Assembly: GCF_030815585.1 (NCBI RefSeq)
Contig: NZ_JAUSWY010000001.1
Coordinates: forward strand, 2,046,001 to 2,110,000
From: Arthrobacter pascens
GTDB taxonomy: Bacteria; Actinomycetota; Actinomycetes; Actinomycetales; Micrococcaceae
Reading direction: 5' to 3'
Length of the DNA: 64,000 nucleotides
Positions 31,044 to 40,459 of the stretch are shown in pieces. The notes beneath the pieces were generated by a model. It was not told the DNA's origin, made no database searches, and was given only the letters and a program-made list of their open reading frames with translations. Positions within the stretch are counted from its first letter, which is position 1. Every line of letters begins with the position of its first letter. A program made the position numbers and the translations under genes.

Positions 31044-33461
31044 TCAGTTCGCCTCTGCGCCGACTGCGGCACCGACTGCGGCGCCGTCTGCCGCGCCGGC
31101 GAGCTGGAGCCAGGTATCCACGACGGTGTCGGGGTTCAAGGAGACGGAATCGATGCCTTCCTCGACCAGCCACTCGGCGAAGTCAGCGTGGTCGCTGGGC
31201 CCCTGGCCGCAGATGCCGACATACTTACCGCGCGCCTTGCACGCCTTAATGGCCATGCTCAGGAGTTTCTTGACGGCGGGATCGCGTTCATCGAAGCCGC
31301 CCGAGACAATCGCGGAATCGCGGTCCAGGCCCAGGGCCAGCTGGGTCATGTCATTGGAGCCGATGGAGAATCCGTCGAAGTAGTCCAGGAATTCGTCGGC
31401 GAGCAGCGCGTTGGACGGAATCTCACACATCATGATCACCTCGAGGCCGTTCTCGCCGCGGGTGAGGCCGTTCTCGGCCAGCAGCTCGATGACGCCACGT
31501 GCCTCGTCCAGCGTCCGCACAAACGGGATCATCAGCTTGACGTTGGTCAGCCCCATCTCGTTGCGGACGAAGGACAGGGCCTCGCACTCGAGGTCAAAGC
31601 AGTCCCGGAAGGACGGCTCCAGGTAGCGTGAGGCGCCGCGGAAGCCGATCATCGGGTTCTCTTCATGCGGCTCGTAGGCGGGTCCGCCAATCAGGTTGGC
31701 GTACTCGTTGGACTTGAAGTCGGACATACGCACAATCACCGGTTCCGGCGCGAACGCCGCCGCGATGGTGGACACCCCTTCTGCCAGGCGCTTGATGTAG
31801 TAGTCGCGCGGGCCGTCGTACGAGGCAATCCGTTCCCGGATCTCCGCGGCCACGTCCGCCGGCTGCTCATCCAGGTTCAGGAGTGCCTTGGGGTGGATGC
31901 CGATCTGGCGGTTGATGATGAATTCCAGCCGGGCCAGGCCAACTCCATGGTTGGGCAGCTGCGCGAAGGTGAACGCCTGCTCCGGCGTACCGACATTCAT
32001 CATGACCTTGACCGGGGCCTCGGGCAGCTGGGTGATCTCGGTTTCCTCGACGCTGAAGTCCAGGAGCCCTTCGTAGATCACGCCGGTCTCACCGTCGGCA
32101 CAGGAGACTGTCACCTCGAGGCCGTCGGAGAGGGCGTCCGTGGCGTCCCCGGTGCCGACGACGGCGGGAATCCCCAGTTCGCGGGCAATGATGGCCGCGT
32201 GGCAGGTGCGTCCGCCGCGGTTGGTGACGATCGCGGAGGCACGCTTCATGATCGGTTCCCAATCCGGGTCGGTCATGTCGGCGACGAGGACGTCGCCGGT
32301 TTTGAAGGCGGCCATCTGGTCGATCGCGGTGAGGATGCGGACGCTGCCGGCACCGATGCGCTGGCCGATGGCGCGGCCCTCGACCAGCACCCGGCCGGTC
32401 CCGTTGAGGCGGAAACGGCTCAGGCTGCCGGAGGCACGGCGGGACTGCACGGTCTCCGGGCGCGCCTGCAAGATGTACAGGCCGCCGTCGATCCCGTCCT
32501 TGCCCCATTCGATGTCCATCGGGCGGCCATAGTGGTTCTCGATGGCAACGGCATGCCGGGCGAGCTGCTCGACGTCGTCGTCGCTGAGGCTGAAGCGGTT
32601 CCGCAACGGGGCCTCAACCGGTACGAAGTCGATGGTGCGGCCGATCTCGCGGCTGCTCGTGTAAGTCATCTGGAGGGCTTTCTCGCCCAGTCCGCGCTTG
32701 AGGATGGCTGGGCGGCCAGCCAGCAGCGCGGGTTTGTAGACGTAAAACTCGTCCGGGTTCACCGCGCCCTGGACGACGGCCTCGCCGAGGCCGTAGGAGG
32801 ACGTGACGAACACTGCGTCCTGGAACCCGGACTCCGTGTCCATGGTGAACATGACACCGGAGGCTCCGACGTCGGAACGGACCATCCGCTGTATGCCAGC
32901 CGAGAGTGCCACCTCAGCGTGTTCGAACTTGTGGTGCACGCGGTAGGCGATGGCCCGGTCGTTGTAGAGCGACGCGAACACGTCCTTGATGGCGAGCAGG
33001 ATGTTTTCGATGCCGCGGACGTTCAGGAAGGTTTCTTGCTGCCCGGCGAAGGAGGCGTCGGGAAGGTCTTCCGCCGTTGCGCTGGAACGGACAGCCCAAG
33101 AGAGGTCCTCGGAGCCCCCGTGTTTGTCCACGAGTTGGCGGTAGGAGTTCCGGATCTGCGATTCGAAGTCCGGCAGGAAGGGTGTCTCGCGCATGAGGGT
33201 GCGAATCTCCTGGCCGGCCGAGGCGAGGGCTGTCACGTCGTCGGTGTCCAGGCCGACCAGCCGGTCGGCGATCTTCTGGTCCAGGCCCGAGTCTGCAAGG
33301 AAGGTGCGGTAGGCGTCGGCTGTCGTGGCGAAGCCGTCAGGGACCTGGACGCCGGCAGAGGTCAGATTCTGCACCATCTCTCCGAGGGACGCGTTCTTTC
33401 CGCCCACCTGGTCCAGGTCCTTGAGTCCGAGTTCTGAGAACCACAGAATGTCTGTTGTCAT
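31044..33461 (-). CDS. ppsA: Phosphoenolpyruvate synthase (pyruvate, water dikinase)
   Basis: Gluconeogenic enzyme of about 805 residues converting pyruvate, ATP and water to PEP, AMP and phosphate. The ATP-binding N-terminal domain begins [20 protein letters not shown]. The phosphohistidine domain carries the active His in [20 protein letters not shown]. The C-terminal PEP-binding barrel has [20 protein letters not shown] with the catalytic Cys. AAAGGAG before ATG 33461 fixes the start over the upstream frame. The last residues form a repetitive low-complexity tail ([16 protein letters not shown]). It lies downstream of ppsR, whose product regulates it by phosphorylation. Confidence 0.96.
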   Translation of the reverse strand: MTTDILWFSELGLKDLDQVGGKNASLGEMVQNLTSAGVQVPDGFATTADAYRTFLADSGLDQKIADRLVGLDTDDVTALASAGQEIRTLMRETPFLPDFESQIRNSYRQLVDKHGGSEDLSWAVRSSATAEDLPDASFAGQQETFLNVRGIENILLAIKDVFASLYNDRAIAYRVHHKFEHAEVALSAGIQRMVRSDVGASGVMFTMDTESGFQDAVFVTSSYGLGEAVVQGAVNPDEFYVYKPALLAGRPAILKRGLGEKALQMTYTSSREIGRTIDFVPVEAPLRNRFSLSDDDVEQLARHAVAIENHYGRPMDIEWGKDGIDGGLYILQARPETVQSRRASGSLSRFRLNGTGRVLVEGRAIGQRIGAGSVRILTAIDQMAAFKTGDVLVADMTDPDWEPIMKRASAIVTNRGGRTCHAAIIARELGIPAVVGTGDATDALSDGLEVTVSCADGETGVIYEGLLDFSVEETEITQLPEAPVKVMMNVGTPEQAFTFAQLPNHGVGLARLEFIINRQIGIHPKALLNLDEQPADVAAEIRERIASYDGPRDYYIKRLAEGVSTIAAAFAPEPVIVRMSDFKSNEYANLIGGPAYEPHEENPMIGFRGASRYLEPSFRDCFDLECEALSFVRNEMGLTNVKLMIPFVRTLDEARGVIELLAENGLTRGENGLEVIMMCEIPSNALLADEFLDYFDGFSIGSNDMTQLALGLDRDSAIVSGGFDERDPAVKKLLSMAIKACKARGKYVGICGQGPSDHADFAEWLVEEGIDSVSLNPDTVVDTWLQLAGAADGAAVGAAVGAEAN

Positions 33462-33612
33462 AGTTGCTGCTCCTTTGCAGATGATGGCATGCAGATGTGC
33501 CGCCCGCTCGCGGCGGTAGCCGGTTGGTGGGGCGCGAATCCTGTCCACCCTGACAGGTCTTGAGCGCTCTTTCCACATGATGTGCGCCACACCGGGTTTG
33601 TGAAACTTTTCC

Positions 33613-34431
33613 CTAATGTTTGAGGTTCATGCGCTGCAGGATGGTCGCAGCCATTTCCTCCACGGACACCGTGGCCGAATTCAGGTAGGGAATCCGGTGG
33701 GAGACATACAACTGCTCGGCGCTGCGCAACTCGAAACCGCACTGGCGCAGCGACGCATAGGGCGAGCCGCGGCGCCGTTCGGTCCGGATTTGGCTCAGTC
33801 GCAGGGGGTTGGAGGAGAGGCCAAAACACTTTTCAACGAAAGGCCTCAGCGGCTTGGGGAGCCCCTCCCGCGCGAAGTCCTCGTCCACCAGCGGGAAGTT
33901 CGCGGCGAAGATTCCGTGTTGCAGCGCCAGATACATGGTTGTGGGTGTTTTTCCGCAGCGGGACGGCGCCACCAGGATGACCTGCGCCTTTTCCAGCGCT
34001 CGCAGGCTCTGTCCGTCGTCGTGTTCCATGGCGTATTCGACGGCGGCCATCCGGGACTGATACCTCTCTGCATTGCCCAGGCCATGGGCCCTGCCGGGTT
34101 CGCCGCTTGCCGGCGAGCCGAGGGCCTGCTCCAGCTGTCCGACATGCGTCCCGATGAGATCGACGATGATCCCCTGGCACATGGCCAAGGCCTGGCGGAT
34201 GTCGCTGCTGACAGCGGTGGAAAAGACGATCGGCCGCGGGCCGGTGGCGGCCAGTTTGTCGATGGTACGGACCACGGTCCTGGCCTGTTCGACGGTCGTG
34301 ATGAAGGGGACCGTGATGCGGTCATAGTTATTTGCGGGGAACTGCGTCAACAAGGTGTTGCCGAGCGTTTCCGCCGTGATGCCGGTGCTGTCCGAAAGGA
34401 AGTAGACAGGCCGAAGATCGTCATTGGTCAT
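33613..34431 (-). CDS. ppsR: PEP synthase regulatory protein (kinase/phosphotransferase)
   Basis: DUF299-family bifunctional enzyme of about 272 residues that inactivates PpsA by ADP-dependent phosphorylation and reactivates it by Pi-dependent dephosphorylation. Family marks are [19 protein letters not shown] at the N-terminus and the P-loop [20 protein letters not shown], ending in [14 protein letters not shown] 34431 is preferred, with GGAG 13-16 bases upstream; a GTG 18 bases further up is possible. It sits about 150 bases upstream of ppsA on the same strand, forming the expected functional pair. Confidence 0.94.
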   Translation of the reverse strand: MTNDDLRPVYFLSDSTGITAETLGNTLLTQFPANNYDRITVPFITTVEQARTVVRTIDKLAATGPRPIVFSTAVSSDIRQALAMCQGIIVDLIGTHVGQLEQALGSPASGEPGRAHGLGNAERYQSRMAAVEYAMEHDDGQSLRALEKAQVILVAPSRCGKTPTTMYLALQHGIFAANFPLVDEDFAREGLPKPLRPFVEKCFGLSSNPLRLSQIRTERRRGSPYASLRQCGFELRSAEQLYVSHRIPYLNSATVSVEEMAATILQRMNLKH

Positions 34432-34521
34432 GAACGCATTCTCCACCACTGTTGGAGGGGCCAGCAGATCGAACGGCTACCGGTTACCCAAAGCCGCTGC
34501 CGCCGCTAGGAACGGCACCCG

Positions 34522-34740
34522 TCATTTCAGCAGGGCAACGTCTGAGACGAGGTCAATATGCTCCAGCATCGCCGCTGCCGCGGCCTCGGGATTCTGGAGC
34601 CGGATGGCGTCGGCGATCCTCCGGTGCGAGGCCAGTGACTGTTCCGGCCTGCCCGGCTGCCCGGGCGATTCGAGTCGGGTTTCCAAGCCGGCAAGGTGCG
34701 GACCCTTGACGAGGTCTATGCCTGGGAACAGGTCCACTCG
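34522..34740 (-). pseudogene. C-terminal fragment of a GntR/FCD regulator
   Basis: The minus-strand frame ends SHRRIADAIRLQNPEAAAAA then MLEHIDLVSDVALLK, the last helices of an FCD domain. No HTH or intact N-terminal part is found upstream; that sequence is instead the carboxyltransferase relic on the other strand. It is a gene remnant. Confidence 0.55.
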
Positions 34741-35659
34741 TGCTGGATCCGGGTTCCTACATGAGTTGGGACACCACAATGGTGGACCCGAACCCCGGTC
34801 CCGAGTACCGTCACGAGCTGGCGGCCGCCCGCGAAAAGAGCGGCGTTGACGAGTCTGTCCTGACCGGCGAAGGCCTGATCCGCGCCGCCGGGTTGCAGCC
34901 ATCGTTAGTGAGTTCCGTTTCCTGGCCGGCTCCATCGGGCTGGCCGCCGCGGAACGCATCGTGAACGCCGTCAAGCGGGCAACCAGGGAGGGCCGGGCGC
35001 ACCGCCAGGCCGGGCTCCCGTACCTGGTCTACGTGCGCCATCCCACCACCGGCGGCGTGATGGCGTCGTGGGGGTCGCTTGGGCACATAACCGTCGCCGA
35101 ACCCGGCGAGCCCTGCTCGGATTCCTGGGGCCCGCGTCTATGAGGCGCTGTACGGCAGCCCCTTTCCGGACTGCGTCCAGGTGGCCGAGAACCTCTTCGA
35201 CAAGGGGCTCGTGGACGCCGTAGTCCCGCCCTGGCAGCTATCCGACGTCATCGACCGTGCGCTGAGCATTCTGGTCGCCGGCCCTGATCCGAGGGTCCGT
35301 CCGCGGCGCACCCTCGCCGTGAAACCGTCTGACGCCGGGGCCTGGGAATCGATAGAAATTCCCGTAACCCGCTGCGCCCGGACCTGGGCCAGCTGCTCGC
35401 CTACGGCGCCCGGGACGTGCTGCCGCTCAATGGCACCGGCCAGGGGGAAAAGGACCCCGGCCTGCTACTGGCGATGGCCCGCTTCGGCCAGAAGTCCTGC
35501 ATGGTAATCGGCCACACTAGGCCGCGGCCCTTACAGCAGACGGCGATGGGGCCGGCGTCGCTCGGTGAGGCGCGCCGCGGCATGCGGCTGGCAGAGGAGC
35601 TCGGGCTGCCGCTGCTGACCGTGATCGACTCCGGCGTCGGGCGAAACAGTTCGCCCTAG
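34741..35659 (+). pseudogene. Decayed acetyl-CoA carboxylase carboxyltransferase gene
   Basis: Successive frames encode MSWDTTMVDPNPGPEYRHEL, VAAIVSEFRFLAGSIGLAAA, QAGLPYLVYVRHPTTGGVMA, RVYEALYGSPFPDCVQVAEN and GQLLAYGARDVLPLNG, all recognisable parts of a fused AccD/AccA-type carboxyltransferase. At least four frameshifts separate them, and the stretch between REGR and AHRQAGLP lacks the glycine-rich segment usually there, so an internal deletion is likely. The frame ends at GVGRNSSP without the normal 3' part. It is non-functional as written, and together with the adjacent GntR fragment marks an eroded locus. Confidence 0.75.
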
Positions 35660-36928
35660 CGGTACAGCCGCACGACGGCAAGTTCCCTGATGCTTGCCTT
35701 TTCCTGCCCAAGAATTTCACTGGAGCTATGGAAAACCAAGGGAAGACTTGATCCGGCTGCGGCATGGTTAACCCAGCAGCACACCAGCGGGGCCAACCCC
35801 CTGGCGCAGACGGCAACAAGCGATTTGCGCGGAGCAGGAAGAGACATGAGTCAAGCACCAACCCTGGACGTAGCGACCGACGTCGGCGGTAGAATCACTG
35901 ATCACCGAGGCAGCTTGATATGAAGCGGATAGCAGCCCCTCGGGCCGTTGGCTGTCCCTCGCGCGCAGGCACGGAGGTCAACCTGCCGGGCGGAATCAGT
36001 TGCCCCGCGACCGGGCGGTGGACTCCATCGGCCGTTCCGCAGACATGGACCTGCGGCAACTGGATTGAAGATGGAGGCCAAATCTGGCCCGACTGCCGGG
36101 ACTGAAAGCTACCTTCATTAATCTTTGTACAGCGGGAAGTACCTATGAGATCTCCAGGCTTTGCATCTGCGCCGATTTTGACAAACCATACGCCGTGCCA
36201 GGCAGCAGGGTTTGCCCGCGCTCGCAGGTCTGGGTCTCCCCCTGCAGCCGGTACGCAGTCCGTGGGAATTCTTGTTCAAGTCATGTCGGCCGGTGCACAC
36301 CGGCCGGATCAGCGGGAACCGCATACAGGAGGTGCACACGCATCAATCAAAGATTCCGCCCTCGGCCAGTGTCACTCCAGTGCAGGCCTGGCCTTCAGTA
36401 CCGCACCGGCAAGCGGCGCCCTGAATCTCCCAGGCCTCCAGGGGACAGAATGTGGCTCGCCATCATCTGGTACCTGGCCGACCTGCTGGACTCGGCCGAG
36501 GCGCTCGGCTATCGGCTATCGGCCCCCGCGGCGTCCACCGCCCCGAGCCGGCCATACTCCTGACGACCCCATAGGCAATAGCCGTCCGCCATCAATCTGG
36601 TATCGGCGGGGTGGCTTCCCGCACGGACGCCTCGACGACCTGACCGCTAGTGCCGACAAAGGAACCACCAGGACAGCGTCCTCGCCCGCGACCTGCTGAC
36701 CCGCTACGCCACCGGACCGGCCCTGCACCTGGAAACTACATGCCGTGCCTACACGAGGCTCCTGGCAATCGAAAAGCGCGTCTCCCGCGACTCTGAAACT
36801 GCGACCGCAAAGCCGCCGCAACGAACGCAGTCAAGATCCGGCTCCGCCGCCCACCAGGGCGGGCTGGTGTCCCGCTTCGAGCTTGGGCCGTTCGAACTTT
36901 CAGCGGCCAACGCAGGCGGGGTCGGGAT
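35660..36928. other. About 1.3 kb without a recognisable gene
   Basis: All frames here are short, with arginine/serine-rich translations and no family match. Codon usage does not look coding. It contains a 20-base hairpin at 36287-36306 and the short direct repeat TCGGCTATCGGCTATCGGC near 36504. It is probably decayed sequence continuing from the carboxyltransferase relic. Confidence 0.6.
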
Positions 36929-37315
36929 TCAGCCGACTGCGAGGATGAGGTAGAGGGCGGTGAGGACCAGTGCGGTGGGCGTCATGATGAGGCGCTCCGG
37001 TTTGCTGCGGGAGATCCCGTTCATGACCACACCGAGGGCAAAATACGCCGTCAGCACCCACATGGAGATTGAAGTGACACTCTCGCTGACTAACGGAGGA
37101 ACCAAGGCGGCTTTAGCCACCGCTGCGTACGCGAACAAAGCGTAAAGGACGATGGACACAGCACTGCCGACCTTCAGCCCGGCCGGCAGGACATCGTGCC
37201 GTCCGCCCCAAGCCATCCTCCCAAGTGATGCGCCGCCAATAAGAGCGCCCTGAAAGACGGCAAGACCGGCCAGAACCGTGCAGGCGGCCACAGCGGCAAA
37301 CTGTTCCAACATCAT
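36929..37315 (-). CDS. Small four-helix membrane protein, function unknown
   Basis: Protein of 128 residues that is nearly all membrane: predicted helices around residues 5-30 (AAVAACTVLAGLAVFQGALI), 48-70 (VGSAVSIVLYALFAYAAVAK), 84-100 (MWVLTAYFALGVVMNG) and 112-127 (PTALVLTALYLILAVG). A conserved-looking SRSKPERLIMTP loop precedes the last helix. The coherent helix pattern argues for a real gene in an otherwise eroded zone. No clear family or operon partner was recognised. Confidence 0.7.
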   Translation of the reverse strand: MMLEQFAAVAACTVLAGLAVFQGALIGGASLGRMAWGGRHDVLPAGLKVGSAVSIVLYALFAYAAVAKAALVPPLVSESVTSISMWVLTAYFALGVVMNGISRSKPERLIMTPTALVLTALYLILAVG

Positions 37316-37616
37316 AAGAATCCCATCTTCCTGTCCATCGAAAAGGTCTCCATGACCAGCCCACGCGTCACAGGAACAGCTGTATCAGCACAAGACGAAC
37401 ATTACGGTTAAGGAGTGTGGACAATGTCCGCACTCCCTTCCTTGGCCGGTTCCTCGCTGAAAACATGTCCATCTCCGTCAGGATGGCGATCGCTGCCGAA
37501 ATCGGGCTGCGGTCCTGGCCCAGTTTCGGGGAACGGAATCTTAGCCAGCGACCCCTCCCGGCCATCTAAATGTCATCTTCAGAAGCCGGCAACAGAAGCC
37601 ATGGTGCTCCGCGTTC
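37316..37616. other. Intergenic region before the YbdK-type ligase gene
   Basis: No gene is supported. A + frame of about 50 codons (RTPFLGRFLAENMSISVRMA) ends near 37568 but lacks a family match and a good start. The region could hold the divergent promoters for the membrane protein and the ligase. Confidence 0.4.
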
Positions 37617-38777
37617 GTGTTCGTCCGCCACACTTGGCCGGTGCGTACATTTGGTGTTGAAGAAGAATTCATGATTTTAGATCCTGCCAGCGGCACTCCT
37701 TTGCCGCTGGCAGGGCAACTGCTGCGTCTACATGGTCCTGGCGCCCGGGGCGGGAACCACTCCGCGCGCCGGCCAACGCTGGCGGCGGAGCTGCAGCAGG
37801 AACAGCTCGAAGTCATCACCCGCCCGCACAGCAGCCTGGAGGCACTGGCCGCCGAGATCCGTGCCGGCCGGACCTATGCCGACTCATTGGCCCGGATGGC
37901 GGGCGCAAGGATCGCGGCACTGGCCACCTCCCCGCTGCCCGTTACGCCCCACGCCACGCGCACAGGCCGCTACGACGTGCTGCAGGAAAAGTTTGCGCTG
38001 ACGGCCCGGGAGCAGCTGACCTGTGGATTCCATGTCCACGTCTCCGTCGACTCCGATGAGGAAGGCGTCGCCGTCGTTGACCGGATCAGGCCATGGCTGC
38101 CGACCCTGACTGCATTGAGCTCGAATTCACCGTTCTGGAACGGCACAGACAGCGGCTACGCCAGCTTCCGGACCCAGGCGTGGAACCGGTGGTCCTCCGC
38201 CGGGCCGACAGACATCTTCGGATCCGCCCAGGCCTATCATGCGTTGGTAGCGGACCTTGCCGGCACCGGCGTCGTTAACAGCCCGGATTTTGATGCCCGC
38301 CTCTCCGCCAACCATCCCACCGTGGAGGTCCGGGTGGCCGATGTTTGCCTTGAATCCAGGGACGCGGTCCTTGTCGCGGCCCTGGTCCGGGCACTGGCTG
38401 ATACCGCCGCCCGGGAGTGGGAGTCAGGACTGCAGCCGGACCGTGTTCCCGCAACAATACTGCGCCAAGGTGCGTGGCGTGCGAGCCGGTCCGGAGTGCA
38501 CGCTGAGCTGCTCCACCCGGTGACACACCGACCGGCCACCGCAGGAACCGTCGTGGCCACATTCCTCGAACATGTCCGGGACTCCCTGGACGATGCTGGG
38601 GACACCGGCTACGTTGAGGAGTCGCTGGTGAGGATCCTTCGCCAGGGCACGGGTTCCACCCGCCAGCGGCAGGCCATGGAACGCGGCGGATTGGCTCACG
38701 TAGTGGCCGACGCCACCAGCCTCACGCAACAGGAACCCGCAGGGAACCGCCAGGAATTAGTCTCCGCCTCCTGCTGA
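37617..38777 (+). CDS. Carboxylate-amine ligase, YbdK/glutamate-cysteine ligase type 2
   Basis: Enzyme of up to 386 residues of the ATP-dependent GCS2/YbdK family. The N-terminal signature TFGVEEEFMILDP, the metal/substrate region LTCGFHVHVSVDS and the PTVEVRVADVCLE segment are all present. Members join glutamate or a related acid to cysteine or another amine; weak glutamate-cysteine ligase activity is known for YbdK. The start is a GTG at 37617, with another GTG at 37641 just before RTFGVEEE; neither has a strong ribosome site. Mycothiol-using actinobacteria often carry several such ligases of unknown substrate. Confidence 0.88.
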   Translation: MFVRHTWPVRTFGVEEEFMILDPASGTPLPLAGQLLRLHGPGARGGNHSARRPTLAAELQQEQLEVITRPHSSLEALAAEIRAGRTYADSLARMAGARIAALATSPLPVTPHATRTGRYDVLQEKFALTAREQLTCGFHVHVSVDSDEEGVAVVDRIRPWLPTLTALSSNSPFWNGTDSGYASFRTQAWNRWSSAGPTDIFGSAQAYHALVADLAGTGVVNSPDFDARLSANHPTVEVRVADVCLESRDAVLVAALVRALADTAAREWESGLQPDRVPATILRQGAWRASRSGVHAELLHPVTHRPATAGTVVATFLEHVRDSLDDAGDTGYVEESLVRILRQGTGSTRQRQAMERGGLAHVVADATSLTQQEPAGNRQELVSASC

Positions 38778-39028
38778 CCGTCCCAATACGAACTCCGGGT
38801 GAATTTTGCGTTTGCGCCGGAACGTGTTGGAACGCCGCTGGTCAGCGGGTCCTGACCACCTACCGCCCACCATTCGAGAAAGCGCTCTCTGCCGCCGTCG
38901 TCACCAACTTCGTGGACACACCCGGCTCCACTGCTGGCACGGCACTGAGCTGGATGCGAGTTCGTCGTCGGATCAGCACCGATGCGAAGACTTAGCTGGA
39001 CGACGGCCGGCACCTGCTGGGACTGCGT
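38778..39028. other. Gene-free stretch after the ligase gene
   Basis: No supported gene. A + frame with KALSAAVVTNFVDTPG is short and unmatched. Confidence 0.4.
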
Positions 39029-39271
39029 CTATGAACTTGTGTGCAACAACGCAGATTCGAGTCCCACGCCTTGGATCCCGCCAGCCGTCGCCCTTAATAT
39101 CCAGAGCGCAGGTGTGCCGCTCAAGGCAGGCATCACCTCTCCCCTGATGATGAACCTCGCGTCACCCGGATCCCCAACGGCTGACCACCATCCGGTTTTA
39201 GGGCAGTGGTGCCCGGTGCGTGATGGTTCCTCGAGTACGAGAGTCGAAGCAGCAGGGCGACGTTTCTTCAT
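39029..39271 (-). CDS. Small hypothetical protein with CPKTGWW motif
   Basis: ATG 39271, preceded by GAAGGAAA, opens an 80-residue frame: MKKRRPAASTLVLEEPSRTG, then HHCPKTGWWSAVGDPGDARF and RGEVMPALSGTPALWIL. The pattern CP-x-(S/T)-GWW followed by an ARF-x3-G-x-(L/V)MPA segment and a Trp resembles short proteins or tails seen beside secretion-system and sugar-transport loci, but no function can be named. A TTGACA overlapping an operator-like palindrome lies about 70 bases upstream. Confidence 0.5.
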   Translation of the reverse strand: MKKRRPAASTLVLEEPSRTGHHCPKTGWWSAVGDPGDARFIIRGEVMPALSGTPALWILRATAGGIQGVGLESALLHTSS

Positions 39272-39832
39272 GACATTTCCTTCACCGAGAGGGGCCTGCG
39301 GATACCGGCCTTGGTTGATAGTGCATGTAGCCAGTCTAGCGATTGTCAACAATCTACGATAGCCCTAAAGTGATGATTTTGTTCTTGTATTCCGACAGAG
39401 GGCGACCTGTCACGGTTCCCAGGGCGGCCACTTGTCGAACGGCACCTGGTCCAACTCTGGAAGGAACCACCTTCACCGGTGCCTGTCCTGCCCTCCGAAT
39501 CAGAGCGAGGCAAGGACTCCCGCGAGCAACAGCCAGGACACAAACCCCGTCCGCAGGTCCCGCCAGATCATGTCGCCGCGACTCAACAAAATCATGAGCG
39601 AGTAGGAAACGAAAACAGGACCCAAGCCTACGAAGCGTTGTCCCAAGTCGTGGTGCCGCGCCCCTCCCGTGCACTCAGAGAAGGGCCCGTCGTCAACGGA
39701 CAAAACGTACGGTTATCGGATCCTCAGTGGCGTGCCCGGGTTACCCCTGGCCGTGGTGCCGAAAGCGCAAACGGGCCGCACCCTCAATGAGGGGCGGCCC
39801 GCGCGTCAGTAGCGTGTCAGGTGAGACGGCGC
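39272..39832. other. Eroded stretch with operator-like site and possible membrane-protein fragment
   Basis: CGATTGTCAACAAT at 39341-39354 matches, inverted, the site before the cupin gene. A minus-strand frame at 39500-39703 ends with YSLMILLSRGDMIWRDLRTG then FVSWLLLAGVLASL, two likely membrane helices. It lacks a good start and may be the tail of a lost membrane protein. Confidence 0.4.
39772..39801 (-). terminator. Terminator downstream of the cupin gene
   Basis: CGGGCCGC and GCGGCCCG pair, and inside them CCCTC-AAT-GAGGG continues the stem past a single unpaired A at 39780. It lies 31 bases past the cupin stop on the minus strand. Confidence 0.7.
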
Positions 39833-40180
39833 TCAGTCGAAGCCATGGCAGTAGACCTTGCGAATGGTCTCGGTGACCTCCCAGCGGCCCGACCAGTCCT
39901 TGGGCTGCACGATTACGTCGCCGCCGGAGATCTCGTAGCTCGTGCCGGTGGCGCCGTCGGTGACGGTCGCGCGGCCGCTCACTATGTAGCACACCTCGGT
40001 GTCCGCGCGAGGGGTCACCTGCCAGCCACCGGGCTGGCACTCCCAGACCCCAGTCTTGATGGCCGTGTCGAACTTTAGGATCGACGTCTTGGGGTCACCC
40101 GAGTCGTAGCCAGGACGGTGGCCGTTAGGCTCAAGCTCCCCGGCGATCGTGGCCGCAGGTACGTAAATGTACGGACGCAT
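39833..40180 (-). CDS. Cupin domain protein (EutQ-like cupin_3)
   Basis: Single-domain beta-barrel of 115 residues, with GVWECQPGGWQVTPRADTEV and the YIVSGRATVTDGATG turn followed by ISGGDVIVQPKDWSGRWEV, the paired cupin motifs. GAAGGAG before ATG 40180 fixes the start. Cupin_3 proteins of this size often have unknown metabolic or regulatory roles. A promoter (TTAGAC-18-TACGAT) and the palindrome ATTGTCAACAAT lie directly upstream, so it is probably repressed by a GntR-type protein not obvious in the window. Confidence 0.85.
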   Translation of the reverse strand: MRPYIYVPAATIAGELEPNGHRPGYDSGDPKTSILKFDTAIKTGVWECQPGGWQVTPRADTEVCYIVSGRATVTDGATGTSYEISGGDVIVQPKDWSGRWEVTETIRKVYCHGFD

Positions 40181-40202
40181 AAGTTCTCCTTCTGTTGTAC
40201 TG

Positions 40203-40216
40203 TCAATTGTTGACAA
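40203..40216 (-). promoter_or_regulatory. Palindromic operator before the cupin gene
   Basis: ATTGTTGACAATCG, on the other strand CGATTGTCAACAAT, has ATTGT/ACAAT arms around two bases. It overlaps the downstream side of a TACGAT -10 box, and the same 14 bases occur inverted at 39341-39354. Confidence 0.6.
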
Positions 40217-40310
40217 TCGTAACGCATGCCGCAGCTAATGTCTAAGGCATGGAACGGCCAAGGGGCCCCAAGGCCGGCCTGCACTGCCGAAGACCAGGCC
40301 GTATCCCCGC

Positions 40311-40340
40311 AGGGGTGCCTTCCAGCTAGAAGGCACCTCT
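40311..40340. terminator. Hairpin upstream of the first MFS gene
   Basis: AGGGGTGCCTTC and GAAGGCACCTCT pair over 12 bp (one G-T) with a 6-base loop CAGCTA, followed by GCTGTC on the + strand. No gene clearly ends here, so it may belong to a lost gene or insulate the divergent promoters. Confidence 0.6.
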
Positions 40341-40346
40341 GCTGTC

Positions 40347-40369
40347 ATAGTGTCGCGACATGACACTAT
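40347..40369 (+). promoter_or_regulatory. Inverted repeat upstream of the first MFS gene
   Basis: ATAGTGTC and GACACTAT are perfect 8-base arms around a 7-base centre, about 90 bases before the MFS start. It is a likely repressor site, regulator unknown. An 11-codon frame (40428-40463) overlaps the MFS start as ATGA and could couple translation. Confidence 0.45.
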
Positions 40370-40459
40370 TGCGAATCGTTCTTGATAAGGTGACGGCATT
40401 CACTACCTGCGTATGTAAGGATCGACCATGTTCCCCGACCTCCCCCTCGGCGGCAAGAG

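Noticed and set aside
31665..33437. Long + strand frame (590 codons) opposite ppsA
   Set aside because: It mirrors ppsA codon by codon and has no recognisable domain; ppsA has clear catalytic motifs and a ribosome site.
35848..36820. Several 60-180 codon frames in the gene-free zone
   Set aside because: No ribosome sites, no family resemblance, and erratic composition across overlapping frames.
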